Notes: generated by a model not told the origin, from the sequence alone. 64,000 nt of DNA from Neisseria mucosa (GCF_013267835.1 NZ_CP053939.1:930001-994000), one strand, 5' to 3'. Positions 10,096 through 19,567 are shown, numbered from the stretch's first letter. Numbers and translations: made by a program.

Positions 10096-10941
10096 ATGCT
10101 AGGCAAACTGGATACTTGGCTGACTGAGCATCCCAAACGCAAGGATTTGCATGGTTGGCGACGCTTTATCGTTGAATTTTGGTTTTTCGGTTTGAAAGAA
10201 GCACGAGCCTGCTTATTTGCAGGCTTGTTTTTCATTGCCATGTTTCTTATTCCGAAAACAGGTTGGCTGGGAATTTCGCGCTATGACCTGCTGCTGATTT
10301 TTGCTGTCTCCGTACAAGCAGTCATGCTGTATTTCAAGCTGGAAACTTGGGACGAAGTAAAATCGATTACGCTGTTTCACTTGGTCGGCTTTGCTTTAGA
10401 GTGGTTCAAAACATCGGGTGGTATCCAATCCTGGAGCTATCCGGAAGAAGCATATACCAAAATCGGCGGCGTACCGCTGTTTGCGGGCTTTATGTATGCC
10501 GCGGTCGGCAGCTATATTATCCAAGCATGGCGGCTGTTTGATCTCAAAATCAAAAGCCATCCGCCATATTGGTTGGGCACTTTGTGCGCACTGGCGATTT
10601 ATATCAATTTTTTCACTCATCACTATATCGGCGACTATCGCTGGTATCTCGCAGCCTTTGCTCTCGGCCTATACGCCCGGACGACAGTCTTGTACACGCC
10701 CTATGACACTACTCGCAAAATGCCGCTCCTGCTCGCTTTTGTCCTGATTGGATTTTTCATTTGGCTGGCGGAAAATTTAGGAACTTTATTCGGTGTTTGG
10801 CGCTATCCCAACCAAATCGGCGCGTGGGCATCGGTACACATCAGCAAATGGAGCTCATGGGCTTTGCTGGTGATGATGACTTTTACCATCGTTGCGAATT
10901 TAAAACACATTAAACATACCATCAGCGTATCGAAAGATTAA
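10096..10941 (+). CDS. DUF817 family integral membrane protein
   Basis: A 281-residue polytopic membrane protein with about eight hydrophobic segments. It matches the DUF817 (YoaT-like) family by its core features: a WDEVKSI loop, GFALEWFKT, YPEEAYTKIGGVPLFAGFMYAAVGSY and WRYPNQIGAW near the end. No biochemical function is established for the family. A DUS directly abuts the start, leaving no clear Shine-Dalgarno. It is followed by a DUS hairpin shared with the convergent MFS gene. Confidence 0.8.
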   Translation: MLGKLDTWLTEHPKRKDLHGWRRFIVEFWFFGLKEARACLFAGLFFIAMFLIPKTGWLGISRYDLLLIFAVSVQAVMLYFKLETWDEVKSITLFHLVGFALEWFKTSGGIQSWSYPEEAYTKIGGVPLFAGFMYAAVGSYIIQAWRLFDLKIKSHPPYWLGTLCALAIYINFFTHHYIGDYRWYLAAFALGLYARTTVLYTPYDTTRKMPLLLAFVLIGFFIWLAENLGTLFGVWRYPNQIGAWASVHISKWSSWALLVMMTFTIVANLKHIKHTISVSKD

Positions 10942-10958
10942 TTGTTCAACATATATAA

Positions 10959-10989
10959 AAAGGCCGTCTGAAACTTTCAGACGGCCTTT
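10959..10989. terminator. DUS hairpin, bidirectional terminator
   Basis: Opposed AG-DUS form a 15-bp stem with A/T flanks separated by a single base. It lies between the convergent DUF817 and MFS genes and can serve both strands. Confidence 0.88.
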
Positions 10990-11001
10990 CATTTTCAACA
11001 A

Positions 11002-12543
11002 TCAATTAAACAAACTTAAGGCTTTCACAAACACCATAATGACACCGTAGCCCAAAGGAATGCAGACCAAAGCCCAGCGCCACCACACCCCGATACCGCC
11101 CGCTGATACTTTTTTACTAATCAGATAGGCATCGGATACAGCGGTTTCATCATCGGGATTACGGCTATGTGCCGCTACTTTAATGTCTTTCTCGTGGTGC
11201 TTTTCATGAACCGAACGGACACTCAAGTTACACAGCAAACCGACAATCAACAAACCCGCCATGATGTACATGGTAATGCTATAAGCCTCGGCAGCCGGAA
11301 CGCCGCTTTCAATTTGACTTTGGCGGATATAGTTAACCAATACCGGGCCAATAACGGCCGCAGTTGACCATGCCAGCAAAATCCTGCCGTGTATTGCACC
11401 GACTTGATAAGTGCCGAACAAATCCTTCAAATACGCCGGAATCGCTGCAAAACCACCGCCATACATGGAAATAATGACGCAGAAACCAATGACAAACAAA
11501 GCCTTGTTACCGCTCCCGCCAATAGACGGAATGGCAAAATACAACAGCGAGCCAAGAACAAAGAAAATAGTATAAGTGTTTTTACGGCCGATTTTATCGG
11601 ACACGCTGGACCACAAAAAGCGGCCGCCCATATTAAACAGGCTCAACAGGCTCACAAAACCTGCCGCCGCACCCGCACCAATGGCCGCTTGTTTTCCCAC
11701 AGACGCCTCGGAAAACAGCTCCTGAATCATGACGGAAGCCTGTCCCAACACACCAATACCGGCCGTTACATTCAAACACAACACCCAAAACAAGAGCCAA
11801 AATTGCGGCGTTTTCATGGCTTGTGAGACATTGACATGATTGCTGCTGACCAATTTGCTTTTGTTTTTCGGCGCAACATAACCTTTAGGTTTCCAGCCAT
11901 CGGCAGGTACACGGATCGTAAACGCGCCGAACATCATCAACACCAAATAAAACAATCCTAAAACCACAAAAGTCTGCGCGACGCCAACCGAAGTTTCACT
12001 GGAGAAAAAACTCATCAGCGATACCGACAAAGGCGAGGCCAACATCGCGCCGCCGCCAAAACCCATAATCGCCAAGCCTGTCGCCATGCCCGGTTTATCG
12101 GGAAACCATTTCATCAAAGTCGATACAGGCCCGATATAGCCCAAGCCCAAACCAATCCCGCCAATCACGCCATTGCCCAAATAAAGCAAAAACAGATTGT
12201 GCGTATGGACGCCAATTGCCGACACAAAAAAGCCCAAACTAAAACAGCAGGCGGCAACAAACATCGCCTTACGCGGCCCAACGCGTTCCATCCATGTACC
12301 GAACATGGCCGCAGACGCGCCCAACATTGCCAAGGCGATACTGAAAATCCAACCCACCGTGGTCAGCTTCCAATCTCCGGCAGCCGATTCAGTAATACCG
12401 ATAAGCTTGGTCAGCGGCGCATTAAACACGGAATAAGCGTATATCTGCCCGATGGCAAGATGCACAGCCAAAGCGGCAGGCGGTACCAGCCAACGATTAA
12501 AGCCGGGTTTGGCAATGGTCGCCTCACGGTCTAAAAACTTCAT
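11002..12543 (-). CDS. OFA-family MFS transporter
   Basis: A 513-residue major facilitator of the oxalate/formate antiporter (OFA) family, predicted 12 membrane segments in the inner membrane. The N-terminal block HLAIGQIYAYSVFNAPLT and the motif ERVGPRKAMF between helices 2 and 3 are family-like. A second MFS loop, SDKIGRKNTY, follows near residue 315. The substrate cannot be told from sequence; members move small carboxylates. An AGAGGA ribosome site sits a few bases upstream of the start. Confidence 0.88.
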   Translation of the reverse strand: MKFLDREATIAKPGFNRWLVPPAALAVHLAIGQIYAYSVFNAPLTKLIGITESAAGDWKLTTVGWIFSIALAMLGASAAMFGTWMERVGPRKAMFVAACCFSLGFFVSAIGVHTHNLFLLYLGNGVIGGIGLGLGYIGPVSTLMKWFPDKPGMATGLAIMGFGGGAMLASPLSVSLMSFFSSETSVGVAQTFVVLGLFYLVLMMFGAFTIRVPADGWKPKGYVAPKNKSKLVSSNHVNVSQAMKTPQFWLLFWVLCLNVTAGIGVLGQASVMIQELFSEASVGKQAAIGAGAAAGFVSLLSLFNMGGRFLWSSVSDKIGRKNTYTIFFVLGSLLYFAIPSIGGSGNKALFVIGFCVIISMYGGGFAAIPAYLKDLFGTYQVGAIHGRILLAWSTAAVIGPVLVNYIRQSQIESGVPAAEAYSITMYIMAGLLIVGLLCNLSVRSVHEKHHEKDIKVAAHSRNPDDETAVSDAYLISKKVSAGGIGVWWRWALVCIPLGYGVIMVFVKALSLFN

Positions 12544-12720
12544 AAAATCCTCTTATCTTATGTATGTCAAACGCTGATTCCATATCATATGAAATCGAAA
12601 AATTGTTAACAATATTGTAACATTAATCTCCCATTTTCCTTTTTGTCCTCTCCATGATAATTTTGCGCATCAGACAGAAAAAACATTCATCTAAACCATT
12701 TTCCTCATCCAATATCAACA

Positions 12721-12755
12721 AAAAGGCCGTCTGAAAATCTTTCAGACGGCCTTTT
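12721..12755. terminator. DUS hairpin downstream of sodB
   Basis: A 16-bp perfect stem (12721-12736 with 12740-12755) around a 3-base loop, ending in T residues on both strands. It lies 14 bp beyond the sodB stop. Confidence 0.88.
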
Positions 12756-12768
12756 CATTCATATCGTT

Positions 12769-13350
12769 TTATGCGGCGAAGCGTTTGGCAACTTCATCCC
12801 AGTTAACGATTTCCCAAAAACCTTTCAGGTAGTTAGGACGGCTGTTGCGGTAGTCGATGTAGTAGGCGTGTTCCCATACGTCGCAAGTCAACAGCGGAGT
12901 ATTTTCAGTAGTCAGCGGAGTACCTGCATTGGAAGTAGAAACCAGATCCAATTCGCCGGCAGGCGTTTTCACCAACCATGCCCAACCAGAACCGAAAGTA
13001 CCGGCCGCGCAGGCATTGAACGCTTCTTGGAATTTCTCGAAGCTGCCCCATTTGGCGTCGATGGCCGCAGCCAATTCACCGGCAGGTTTGCCTTGGCCTT
13101 TAGGGGTAAATCCCAGCCAGTAGAAAGTGTGGTTCCAAGTTTGGGCAGCGTTGTTGAACATACCGCCGGAAGATTTTTTCACGATTTCTTCCAAAGGCAT
13201 TTCTTCAAACTCAGTGCCTTTGATTTGATTGTTCAAGTTGGTGATGTAGGTTTGATGGTGTTTGCCGTAGTGGAACTCCAAAGTTTCTTTGGTCAGATGT
13301 GGGGACAATGCGTCCAGTTCATAAGGCAGTTGTGGCAGCTTATGTTCCAT
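12769..13350 (-). CDS. sodB: Superoxide dismutase [Fe]
   Basis: Cytoplasmic superoxide dismutase converting superoxide to peroxide and oxygen. The 193-residue protein has the metal ligands His27, His74, Asp157 and His161, and the [13 protein letters not shown] signature. The [11 protein letters not shown] segment after a GGMFNN turn and the overall pattern favour iron over manganese. An AGGAG ribosome site lies before the ATG. It reads away from dnaB; the 154-base gap between them must carry both promoters. Confidence 0.97.
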   Translation of the reverse strand: MEHKLPQLPYELDALSPHLTKETLEFHYGKHHQTYITNLNNQIKGTEFEEMPLEEIVKKSSGGMFNNAAQTWNHTFYWLGFTPKGQGKPAGELAAAIDAKWGSFEKFQEAFNACAAGTFGSGWAWLVKTPAGELDLVSTSNAGTPLTTENTPLLTCDVWEHAYYIDYRNSRPNYLKGFWEIVNWDEVAKRFAA

Positions 13351-13463
13351 TTTTGTGCTCCTGATTGTTGATATTTATATTTTGGTAGTGTGCGTCGTCA
13401 TATTGACAACATAGCTATTTTACCTGCTTTAGCCTAAACAAACCAATTGAACTTACACTGCGT

Positions 13464-13469
13464 TATAAT
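13464..13469 (+). promoter_or_regulatory. Candidate -10 box for dnaB
   Basis: A perfect TATAAT 36 bases before the first possible dnaB start. The -35 region is not convincing. Confidence 0.45.
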
Positions 13470-13504
13470 AGCGGATTACAATTTTCCAGCCAGAGATGCC
13501 CGTC

Positions 13505-14911
13505 ATGAGCAATTATTCCGACATGCCGTCTGAAGACCGTGAAATCAGTGCATTATCCTTGCCGCCGCATTCCACAGAAGCAGAGCAATCCGTTTTGGGC
13601 GGCCTGATGCTGGAAAATTCTGCTTGGGACCGTATTGCCGATGTCGTTTCCGGCGAAGATTTCTACCGCCACGAACACCGCCTGATTTTTCGTGCCATTG
13701 CCAACCTGATTAACGAAAGCCGCCCTGCCGACGTCATTACCGTTCAAGAAAGTTTGGAACGCAATGAAGAATTGGAAGCGGCAGGCGGATTCAACTATCT
13801 GATTACGCTGGCGCAAAACACGCCATCCGCTGCCAATATCCGCCGCTACGCCGAAATCGTGCGCGAACGTTCCATCATGCGCCAGCTTGCCGAAGTCGGC
13901 ACGGAAATTGCACGCAGCGCCTACAATCCGCAAGGGCGCGATGCAGGCCAGCTTTTGGACGAGGCGGAAAACAAAGTATTCCAAATTGCCGAAAGTACCG
14001 CCAAATCCAAACAAGGCTTCCTTGAGATGCCCGATCTTTTGAAAGAAGTGGTCGAGCGCATCGATATGCTTTATTCGCGCGACAATCCTGACGAAGTAAC
14101 CGGCATATCGACAGGTTTTATCGACCTCGACAAAAAAACATCAGGCCTCCAACCGGGCGATTTGATCATCGTTGCAGGCCGTCCGTCTATGGGTAAAACC
14201 GCCTTTTCGATCAATATTGCCGAACACGTTGCCGTAGAAAACAAATTACCTGTCGCCGTATTCTCGATGGAGATGGGCGGTGCGCAACTGGTTATGCGTA
14301 TGCTGGGTTCAGTCGGACGTTTGGATCAAAGCGTTTTAAAAACCGGCAGATTGCAAGACGAACACTGGGGCCGTCTGAACGAAGCGGTCGTTAAACTTTC
14401 CGATGCGCCCATGTATATCGATGAAACTCCGGGCTTGACCGCGCTCGAACTGCGCGCCCGCGCCCGTCGCCTTGCACGCCAGTTCAACGGCAAATTGGGC
14501 TTGATCGTCATCGACTACCTGCAATTGATGTCAGGCTCCGGCCGTTCTGACAACCGCGCTTCCGAGCTTGGCGAAATTTCCCGCTCCCTCAAAGCATTGG
14601 CCAAAGAATTGCAAGTTCCCGTCATTGCCCTGTCGCAGTTGAGCCGTACCGTTGAACAGCGTACTGACAAACGCCCGATGATGTCCGATTTGCGTGAATC
14701 CGGCGCCATCGAACAAGATGCCGATTTGATTATGTTCATGTATCGTGATGAATACTACAACTCAGAATCACCCGCAAAAGGCTTGGCGGAATGTATTATC
14801 GGCAAACACCGTAACGGTCCTGTCGGGAAAGTGTTCCTCACTTGGATGGGCCAATTTACCAAATTTGATAATGCTGCCTATGTTCCAGAATCCATGTTGA
14901 TGGAAGATTGA
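13505..14911 (+). CDS. dnaB: Replicative DNA helicase DnaB
   Basis: DnaB is the hexameric 5'-3' helicase at the replication fork. An in-frame ATG at 13496 also exists, but the AGAG ribosome site touches it; spacing of about nine bases favours 13505, giving 468 residues. The N-terminal domain begins LPPHSTEAEQSVLGGL. The RecA-like domain has Walker A GRPSMGKT near residue 225, Walker B LIVIDYLQLM and the SQLSRTVEQR motif. An AT-dialect DUS falls in codons 7-10, encoding MPSE. The minor pilin operon follows. Confidence 0.97.
   Translation: MSNYSDMPSEDREISALSLPPHSTEAEQSVLGGLMLENSAWDRIADVVSGEDFYRHEHRLIFRAIANLINESRPADVITVQESLERNEELEAAGGFNYLITLAQNTPSAANIRRYAEIVRERSIMRQLAEVGTEIARSAYNPQGRDAGQLLDEAENKVFQIAESTAKSKQGFLEMPDLLKEVVERIDMLYSRDNPDEVTGISTGFIDLDKKTSGLQPGDLIIVAGRPSMGKTAFSINIAEHVAVENKLPVAVFSMEMGGAQLVMRMLGSVGRLDQSVLKTGRLQDEHWGRLNEAVVKLSDAPMYIDETPGLTALELRARARRLARQFNGKLGLIVIDYLQLMSGSGRSDNRASELGEISRSLKALAKELQVPVIALSQLSRTVEQRTDKRPMMSDLRESGAIEQDADLIMFMYRDEYYNSESPAKGLAECIIGKHRNGPVGKVFLTWMGQFTKFDNAAYVPESMLMED
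13523..13534 (+). repeat. AT-dialect DUS inside dnaB
   Basis: ATGCCGTCTGAA, the meningococcal/gonococcal dialect, encodes the peptide MPSE in the variable N-terminus of DnaB. Confidence 0.9.
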
Positions 14912-15071
14912 GACAGGTTATCTGAAAAACTAACCGAATTTCATATTTTATTAGTCACGCATTACAAAATCGTTTAGAATAAATCCAATAAAAGCAAAAG
15001 CATTGCCACAAGCAAATGCAAAAAGAGAAAACGTCGGTTACCCCAACACATTACTACCCAAAAAATCACTC

Positions 15072-15737
15072 ATGTATCAGACACAAAAAGGCTTCACCCT
15101 AATTGAGTTGCTGATAGTCATTACTATTGCAGCAGTAATGGCCGTCATCGCATTTCCAAATATGAATCAATGGATTGCCTCCAGACGTGCGGCATCGCAA
15201 GCAGAGCAAATTGCCAATCTGCTGCGTTTCGCGCGAAATGAGGCCGTCCGTCTCAATCTTCCCGTTTACATCTGCCCGGTCAAAATCAAATCCGATGGCT
15301 CGCCCAATAATGGTTGCGATTCTAAATATGCCGGTAATGGTATGTTGGCCTACGCCGATAAAAACGGAGATTCCAGCTATAAAAACGATACAGTCGATTT
15401 ATCCGTCCGCTCCATTATCCTTAATGGGGATACCGACAAAGTGGAATACAGCTTCAACTATATCCCTATCGGCAATGACCGTTCCACCCTCTCGACCTCA
15501 GCTTCAAAAGAAGTCTGGTGGAGATTCCTGCCCAATGGTACATTTGGCCATTCAACCGATGGCAAGAATTATCAATTTTCAGACGGCCACATCAAAATCA
15601 GCCTGACGGATAAATCCGCCGCCGATGCTGAAACCAAGAAAGCCCGTGCTACCGTACTTTTAGTCAATGGCAATGGGCATGTCGAAATCTGTGCTAAAAA
15701 CGATGAGCGCAAAATATGCGAATACACTTCCAAATAA
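15072..15737 (+). CDS. pilH: Minor pilin PilH (FimT/GspH-type prepilin)
   Basis: First gene of the pilHIJKX cluster, whose products prime pilus assembly at the inner membrane. The ATG at 15072 gives the class III leader MYQTQKG followed by FTLIELL: the prepilin peptidase site with Glu5 of the mature protein and a single N-terminal helix. An alternative TTG at 15003 would add 23 residues ahead of this leader and is unlikely. The mature protein has a GspH/FimT layout. The 221-residue product carries an in-frame DUS-like core at 15578-15587. Confidence 0.92.
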   Translation: MYQTQKGFTLIELLIVITIAAVMAVIAFPNMNQWIASRRAASQAEQIANLLRFARNEAVRLNLPVYICPVKIKSDGSPNNGCDSKYAGNGMLAYADKNGDSSYKNDTVDLSVRSIILNGDTDKVEYSFNYIPIGNDRSTLSTSASKEVWWRFLPNGTFGHSTDGKNYQFSDGHIKISLTDKSAADAETKKARATVLLVNGNGHVEICAKNDERKICEYTSK

Positions 15738-15752
15738 TAACAACGGTATCTT

Positions 15753-16418
15753 ATGAACATTACTAATCCTACTCATCTCAGATCATTTAAAGGCCGTCTG
15801 AAAACGGGCCCAACAAGCTTTACTCCAAAACTTCAATCAGGCATGACCCTGATTGAAGTTTTGATTGCCATGTTTGTCCTTGCCATCGGTGTGCTCGCCC
15901 TTCTAGCTGTCCAACTGCGTACAGTATCCAACGTGCGTGAGTCTGAAAATCAAACCACTGTCGCCCAAATTACACAAAATCTAATCGAAGGCATGCTCAT
16001 TAACCCGACGCTCTCTGAAGAAACCGATACTGCAGGCGACAAAACCTCCCGTTATAAAAAATCCTACGATGCTTACATCACATCAAGCTCTGAACAGCTG
16101 AAAGACTCAAAGCAAACCAATGAATTTAAAGAAAAAATGACAAAAGCGCAACTTGCACAAGCTCAAATTGCCCAGTTTAAAGCCGATTTAGCCAAAGCCC
16201 TTCCCGAAGCCCAAGTCTTCTCGACCATCTGCAAAGATTCTTCCGGTGCAGAGCCGACTTACGAAAAGGGGTTTAACGCAAAATGCGATGGCAAAGGCGA
16301 CACAACCATCGTGAAAGTTTTATGGTTGCAAGATGTTGAAGAAGAAAATAGCGCAAAAAATCTCAATACATCGGGGCATCACGTTGTCTATACCTACCAA
16401 TCACGCGTAAGAGACTAA
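15753..16418 (+). CDS. pilI: Minor pilin PilI (PilV-type prepilin) with a DUS-extended leader
   Basis: Second minor pilin gene. The cleavage motif SG/MTLIEVLIAMF is at residues 29-40, so the leader has 30 residues, far longer than the usual 5-15. Eleven or so of those residues (around FKGRLKTG) are encoded by an AG-DUS and its flanks at 15791-15802. Only Met1 and Met31 exist, and Met31 is mature residue 1, so no shorter ATG start is available. The rest is family-like, with QLRTVSNVRESENQT near residue 52 and C-terminal cysteines. pilJ follows after 2 bp. The product is 221 residues. Confidence 0.9.
   Translation: MNITNPTHLRSFKGRLKTGPTSFTPKLQSGMTLIEVLIAMFVLAIGVLALLAVQLRTVSNVRESENQTTVAQITQNLIEGMLINPTLSEETDTAGDKTSRYKKSYDAYITSSSEQLKDSKQTNEFKEKMTKAQLAQAQIAQFKADLAKALPEAQVFSTICKDSSGAEPTYEKGFNAKCDGKGDTTIVKVLWLQDVEEENSAKNLNTSGHHVVYTYQSRVRD
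15791..15802 (+). repeat. AG-DUS inside the pilI leader
   Basis: AGGCCGTCTGAA read in the frame that encodes GRLK, between the start codon and the prepilin cleavage site. Confidence 0.93.
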
Positions 16419-16420
16419 CA

Positions 16421-17356
16421 ATGAACAATAAACGCTTACTCAACCATATTCCCAATAAAACCGCGATGCGCGGTTTCAGCATCCTTGAATTTCTGGTTGC
16501 CAGCCTGCTCAGCATGATCGTCTTAATGGCGGTCAGCTCCACCTACTTTACTGCACGCGGATTAAACAAGTCTGCCAACACCCGTATCGGTATCCAACAA
16601 GATTTGCGCAACGCCGCCAATATGATCGTCCGCGATGCGCGTATGGCAGGCAATTTCGGCTGCTTCAATATGTCTAATTTTCCTGCCTCTGCAGTAACAG
16701 AAGACAAAAGCTCAGATGAATACACATTGAAAACGGCTGGTGTGAATAATCTATTACCGATTAAAGAAATCAATAAATTAGGCTATGCAGGCTTTGCTCA
16801 AACCGGCAAAGCCCTGCTGTTTCAATATGGAATCGACAAAGCAAACCCTGTTGTAAAAACAGCCATTGTCAGCAGCTGCTCAGGCATTGCAAAGCCTCAA
16901 ACAGAAATTAAAGATTTGGATGCGGCAAAAACGGCTTTGAAAATGACCGACTCTGATCAAAACGGCAGTATCGCCATTATGAAGCATGAAATGATTGCCT
17001 ACGCTGTCGGTAAACTTGGCGAAGAGAGCGGTTTGTTCCGTTTCCAATTATCAAATGATGGCTCATGGAGTAATCCGCAGCTCCTGATTAAAGGCATCAC
17101 TGCTATGGATATTCACTATATCTATGAAGAATGCCCTCATTCTGAAAATACCTCTGCCAGCGGCGTAAATACAGAATCCTTTGATTACAAAACCGCATTG
17201 GATAGCTCAGCTGAAGCCAAGTCTCCCGCCTCAATCCAAATCGTACTGAATAACGGCAGTATCGACCCATCGAAAGAACAAGACAATAAAGTCGATATCT
17301 ACAATATTAATGCCACCATCCGCGGAGGAAACGTATGCGCCGACCGATCACTCTAA
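16421..17356 (+). CDS. pilJ: Minor pilin PilJ (PilW-type prepilin)
   Basis: Third minor pilin, 311 residues. It has a positively charged leader ending MRG before FSILEFLVASLLSM, the prepilin peptidase site with Glu5. The mature protein is long and rich in polar loops with several cysteines, as in the PilW/PilJ family, which sits in the pilus-initiation complex. It starts 2 bp after pilI and overlaps pilK by 22 bp, so translation is probably coupled. Confidence 0.92.
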   Translation: MNNKRLLNHIPNKTAMRGFSILEFLVASLLSMIVLMAVSSTYFTARGLNKSANTRIGIQQDLRNAANMIVRDARMAGNFGCFNMSNFPASAVTEDKSSDEYTLKTAGVNNLLPIKEINKLGYAGFAQTGKALLFQYGIDKANPVVKTAIVSSCSGIAKPQTEIKDLDAAKTALKMTDSDQNGSIAIMKHEMIAYAVGKLGEESGLFRFQLSNDGSWSNPQLLIKGITAMDIHYIYEECPHSENTSASGVNTESFDYKTALDSSAEAKSPASIQIVLNNGSIDPSKEQDNKVDIYNINATIRGGNVCADRSL

Positions 17357-17883
17357 TTAAACCCGAACGGCAGCAGGGCTATGCTTTGTTTATCGTCTTA
17401 ATGATGATGATCGTCATCGCCCTGCTCGTGGTTACAGCCACCCAGTCCTACAATACCGAGCAGCGTATCAGCACCAACGATGCCGACCGCAAACTGGCAA
17501 CCACCCTAGCCGAAGCCGCATTGCGTGAAGGTGAAAATCAAATTTTTGATATTGAAGGGAAAAAGACTAATTTTACCAAAGAGTGTAAAGATGGTTTTTG
17601 CGCCACACCTAACGTGAAATCTGACAGCGAAGCCATCGAAGAAACCGCTACTGAAGATGCCTGGAAAAGAAAATGTGATAAAAATCAAAATCTTTGCATC
17701 GATGCCAACGGTAAAGAATACTCTCTAGGTAAAAATAGCGGCATTGCAAAAAATCCACGCTACATTATCGAATATTTAGGTAAAACTACTGAGGGTCGAA
17801 TTACCTACCGCGTTACTGCCAAAGCATGGGGTAAGAATGCCAATACCCAAGTCGTCCTTCAGTCTTACGTCGCCAGCGAATAA
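17335..17883 (+). CDS. pilK: Minor pilin-like protein PilK (PilX N-terminal domain)
   Basis: Fourth gene of the cluster, 182 residues. The ATG at 17335 lies inside pilJ behind a strong GGAGGA ribosome site. The N-terminus RQQGYALFIVLMMMIVIALLVVTATQSYNTE is a prepilin-like helix, but it lacks the canonical Glu5, as is usual for this GspK/PilX-N type of tip protein. The C-terminal half contains paired cysteines. Confidence 0.9.
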   Translation: MRRPITLIKPERQQGYALFIVLMMMIVIALLVVTATQSYNTEQRISTNDADRKLATTLAEAALREGENQIFDIEGKKTNFTKECKDGFCATPNVKSDSEAIEETATEDAWKRKCDKNQNLCIDANGKEYSLGKNSGIAKNPRYIIEYLGKTTEGRITYRVTAKAWGKNANTQVVLQSYVASE

Positions 17884-17887
17884 TATA

Positions 17888-18376
17888 ATGAATACCACCT
17901 CTACCCAACAACTAGGCTTTACGCTGGTTGAGATGATGATTGCCGTCGCCATCTTAGCCATCCTGAGCGTCATTGCCATTCCGTCTTACAACCGCTACAT
18001 TGAACGCGGCTACCAATCACAAGCGCATGCCGAGTTAGTCGCCATCAATTCCGCTTTTAAAAACCAGATGGTTAAAAATCCAAAGTGGAAAACTGATGAG
18101 ATTAAAACCAAGTTGGATGACTTTATTTCCTCATATAAAGGCCATAAAGATTTGGCAGATAAATACAAATACTCTGCCGAAATGATTGATGCCAGTACAA
18201 GCCGTGCCTATCGTTTGAAAGCTATTCCCACAAAAACTGGCTACACCCTTTCCGTTTGGATGGATAGTTTGGGCAATGCTTACAAATGCACTGATATGGA
18301 TTCCGCCAATAATTCCAAAACCACAATGACCAATGGCAAAGGTTGCGAATCGGTTTCCAAAAAGAAATCTTCTTAA
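17888..18376 (+). CDS. pilX: Minor pilin PilX (PilL in gonococci)
   Basis: Last gene of the cluster, 162 residues. The start at 17888 gives a nine-residue leader ending in LG before FTLVEMMIAVAIL, with Glu5. An upstream in-frame ATG at 17837 lies within pilK and would bury the leader. Two C-terminal cysteines (YKC and GKGC, 30 residues apart) probably close the D-region disulfide loop. In meningococci PilX promotes bacterial aggregation and adhesion. An intrinsic terminator follows. Confidence 0.88.
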   Translation: MNTTSTQQLGFTLVEMMIAVAILAILSVIAIPSYNRYIERGYQSQAHAELVAINSAFKNQMVKNPKWKTDEIKTKLDDFISSYKGHKDLADKYKYSAEMIDASTSRAYRLKAIPTKTGYTLSVWMDSLGNAYKCTDMDSANNSKTTMTNGKGCESVSKKKSS

Positions 18377-18389
18377 ACTGACAACCATA

Positions 18390-18425
18390 AAAAAAGCAGT
18401 GTCATTTATCGACACTGCTTTTTTA
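18390..18425. terminator. Intrinsic terminator after pilX, shared with the Smr gene
   Basis: AAAAGCAGTGTC pairs with GACACTGCTTTT around a 7-base loop, with T runs on both sides. It serves the convergent pilX and Smr genes and is not a DUS hairpin. Confidence 0.93.
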
Positions 18426-18427
18426 TT

Positions 18428-19048
18428 TTACTGCTTCCAATCATCGTCTCGGCGTTGACGCTTCAACAATATCCTGACTGCACCATCATTGCCTTGTCGG
18501 GGTTCAACATAAGCCAACACATCAGGATGCTGCATCAACCAGCGGCGCGTCATATTTTTCAAAACCGGTTTATAGCCTGAAGAACCCAAGCCGCTGCCAT
18601 GGACAATCTCGCCGCAAACGCCGCGTTTTTTCGTAAACTCAATAAATTCATTCAATACCTGCTGCGCTTCTTCCTGCGTATAGCCGTGCAAATCCACATC
18701 CGCCACCACAGGATAATGGCCGTTTCGCAAACGCATCAAATCATTTTTACCCTGTCCGTTTTTACTGAACGAAGCCGGCGGTTCTTCCCAGCCGCCGCTG
18801 CCCACATAAAAATAATCTTCCTGCTCCAAAGTCGCCATTTCTTTAGGTCGCGGCTTGATAGGCGATTTATCGCGGGGCTGTTCATAATAGTTGCCGGCAT
18901 TTTTCAACGGTGTAACCTTACCAACCGCCTTGCTGAAATCTACATCCTCTACCTGCTTTTTAGCCTTCGCTTCCGCTTCCCGTTCCACAGCTTCCTTTTT
19001 CGCCTGTTTGCCCAAAGCCTTCAGCGTTTCTTGAAAGTTTGCCGTCAT
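18428..19048 (-). CDS. Smr-domain endonuclease-like protein
   Basis: A 206-residue protein with a C-terminal Smr (MutS2-related) domain: the DLHGYTQEEA motif and IVHGSGLGSSGYKP, followed by a basic tail. Smr proteins of this small stand-alone class (YdaL/SmrA type) cut nucleic acid; E. coli SmrA is a DNA-nicking enzyme. The N-terminal third is a charged, lysine/glutamate-rich probable coiled coil. I chose ATG 19048 because GGAAAGGA precedes it; an in-frame ATG at 19078 has no ribosome site. Confidence 0.88.
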   Translation of the reverse strand: MTANFQETLKALGKQAKKEAVEREAEAKAKKQVEDVDFSKAVGKVTPLKNAGNYYEQPRDKSPIKPRPKEMATLEQEDYFYVGSGGWEEPPASFSKNGQGKNDLMRLRNGHYPVVADVDLHGYTQEEAQQVLNEFIEFTKKRGVCGEIVHGSGLGSSGYKPVLKNMTRRWLMQHPDVLAYVEPRQGNDGAVRILLKRQRRDDDWKQ

Positions 19049-19183
19049 GGTTTGTCCTTTCCAAAAAATTGATTGCATACATTATAGCAAACCCGATTAC
19101 AAAGCCGTCTGAAAGACTCTTATCATCGCACCTTGTTTAGGGTATAGTATTGTCGCCTTGTCAGTCTTACAAAGAGAAAAATC

Positions 19184-19561
19184 ATGTTTAAACGCCCGGA
19201 AGAAATTATTGTTTTGGTACTTGCCCTATTATGGGTCGCACTCAGCTACTACTTCGCCGCCATCCTGATTTCAGATGCCTACACCATCCTCCTGATTACC
19301 GTATTGACCTTTATCTGGGCGATTGCATGCTTCTTCTTGTGGCAACGCAACTTAAGCCGTCATATTTGGCCGCTGTTTCTCGGCAGCCTGGTTGCCTGCT
19401 GGTGGCCCTACTTCACTTGGCTTGCAAGCGACGTTCCCGAAGGCACATGGTATTCGGGCTGGACATTCAAATCCATTATCGCCCTGATTCCCGTTATTGC
19501 CGCTTATATCTTCAAGTGGAAACGAAGCCGGAAAAACAAAATTTCCGATCCCCTTGCCTGA
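19184..19561 (+). CDS. Small four-helix membrane protein, function unknown
   Basis: A 125-residue protein with four hydrophobic segments, at about residues 7-28, 31-52, 61-79 and 93-112, the last ending in a basic KWKRSRKNK stretch that should stay in the cytoplasm. No catalytic motif is visible and I do not recognise a named family. It has its own terminator downstream and stands alone between the Smr gene and trpE. A ribosome site AAAGAGAAA precedes the ATG. Confidence 0.7.
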   Translation: MFKRPEEIIVLVLALLWVALSYYFAAILISDAYTILLITVLTFIWAIACFFLWQRNLSRHIWPLFLGSLVACWWPYFTWLASDVPEGTWYSGWTFKSIIALIPVIAAYIFKWKRSRKNKISDPLA

Positions 19562-19567
19562 TACCTT

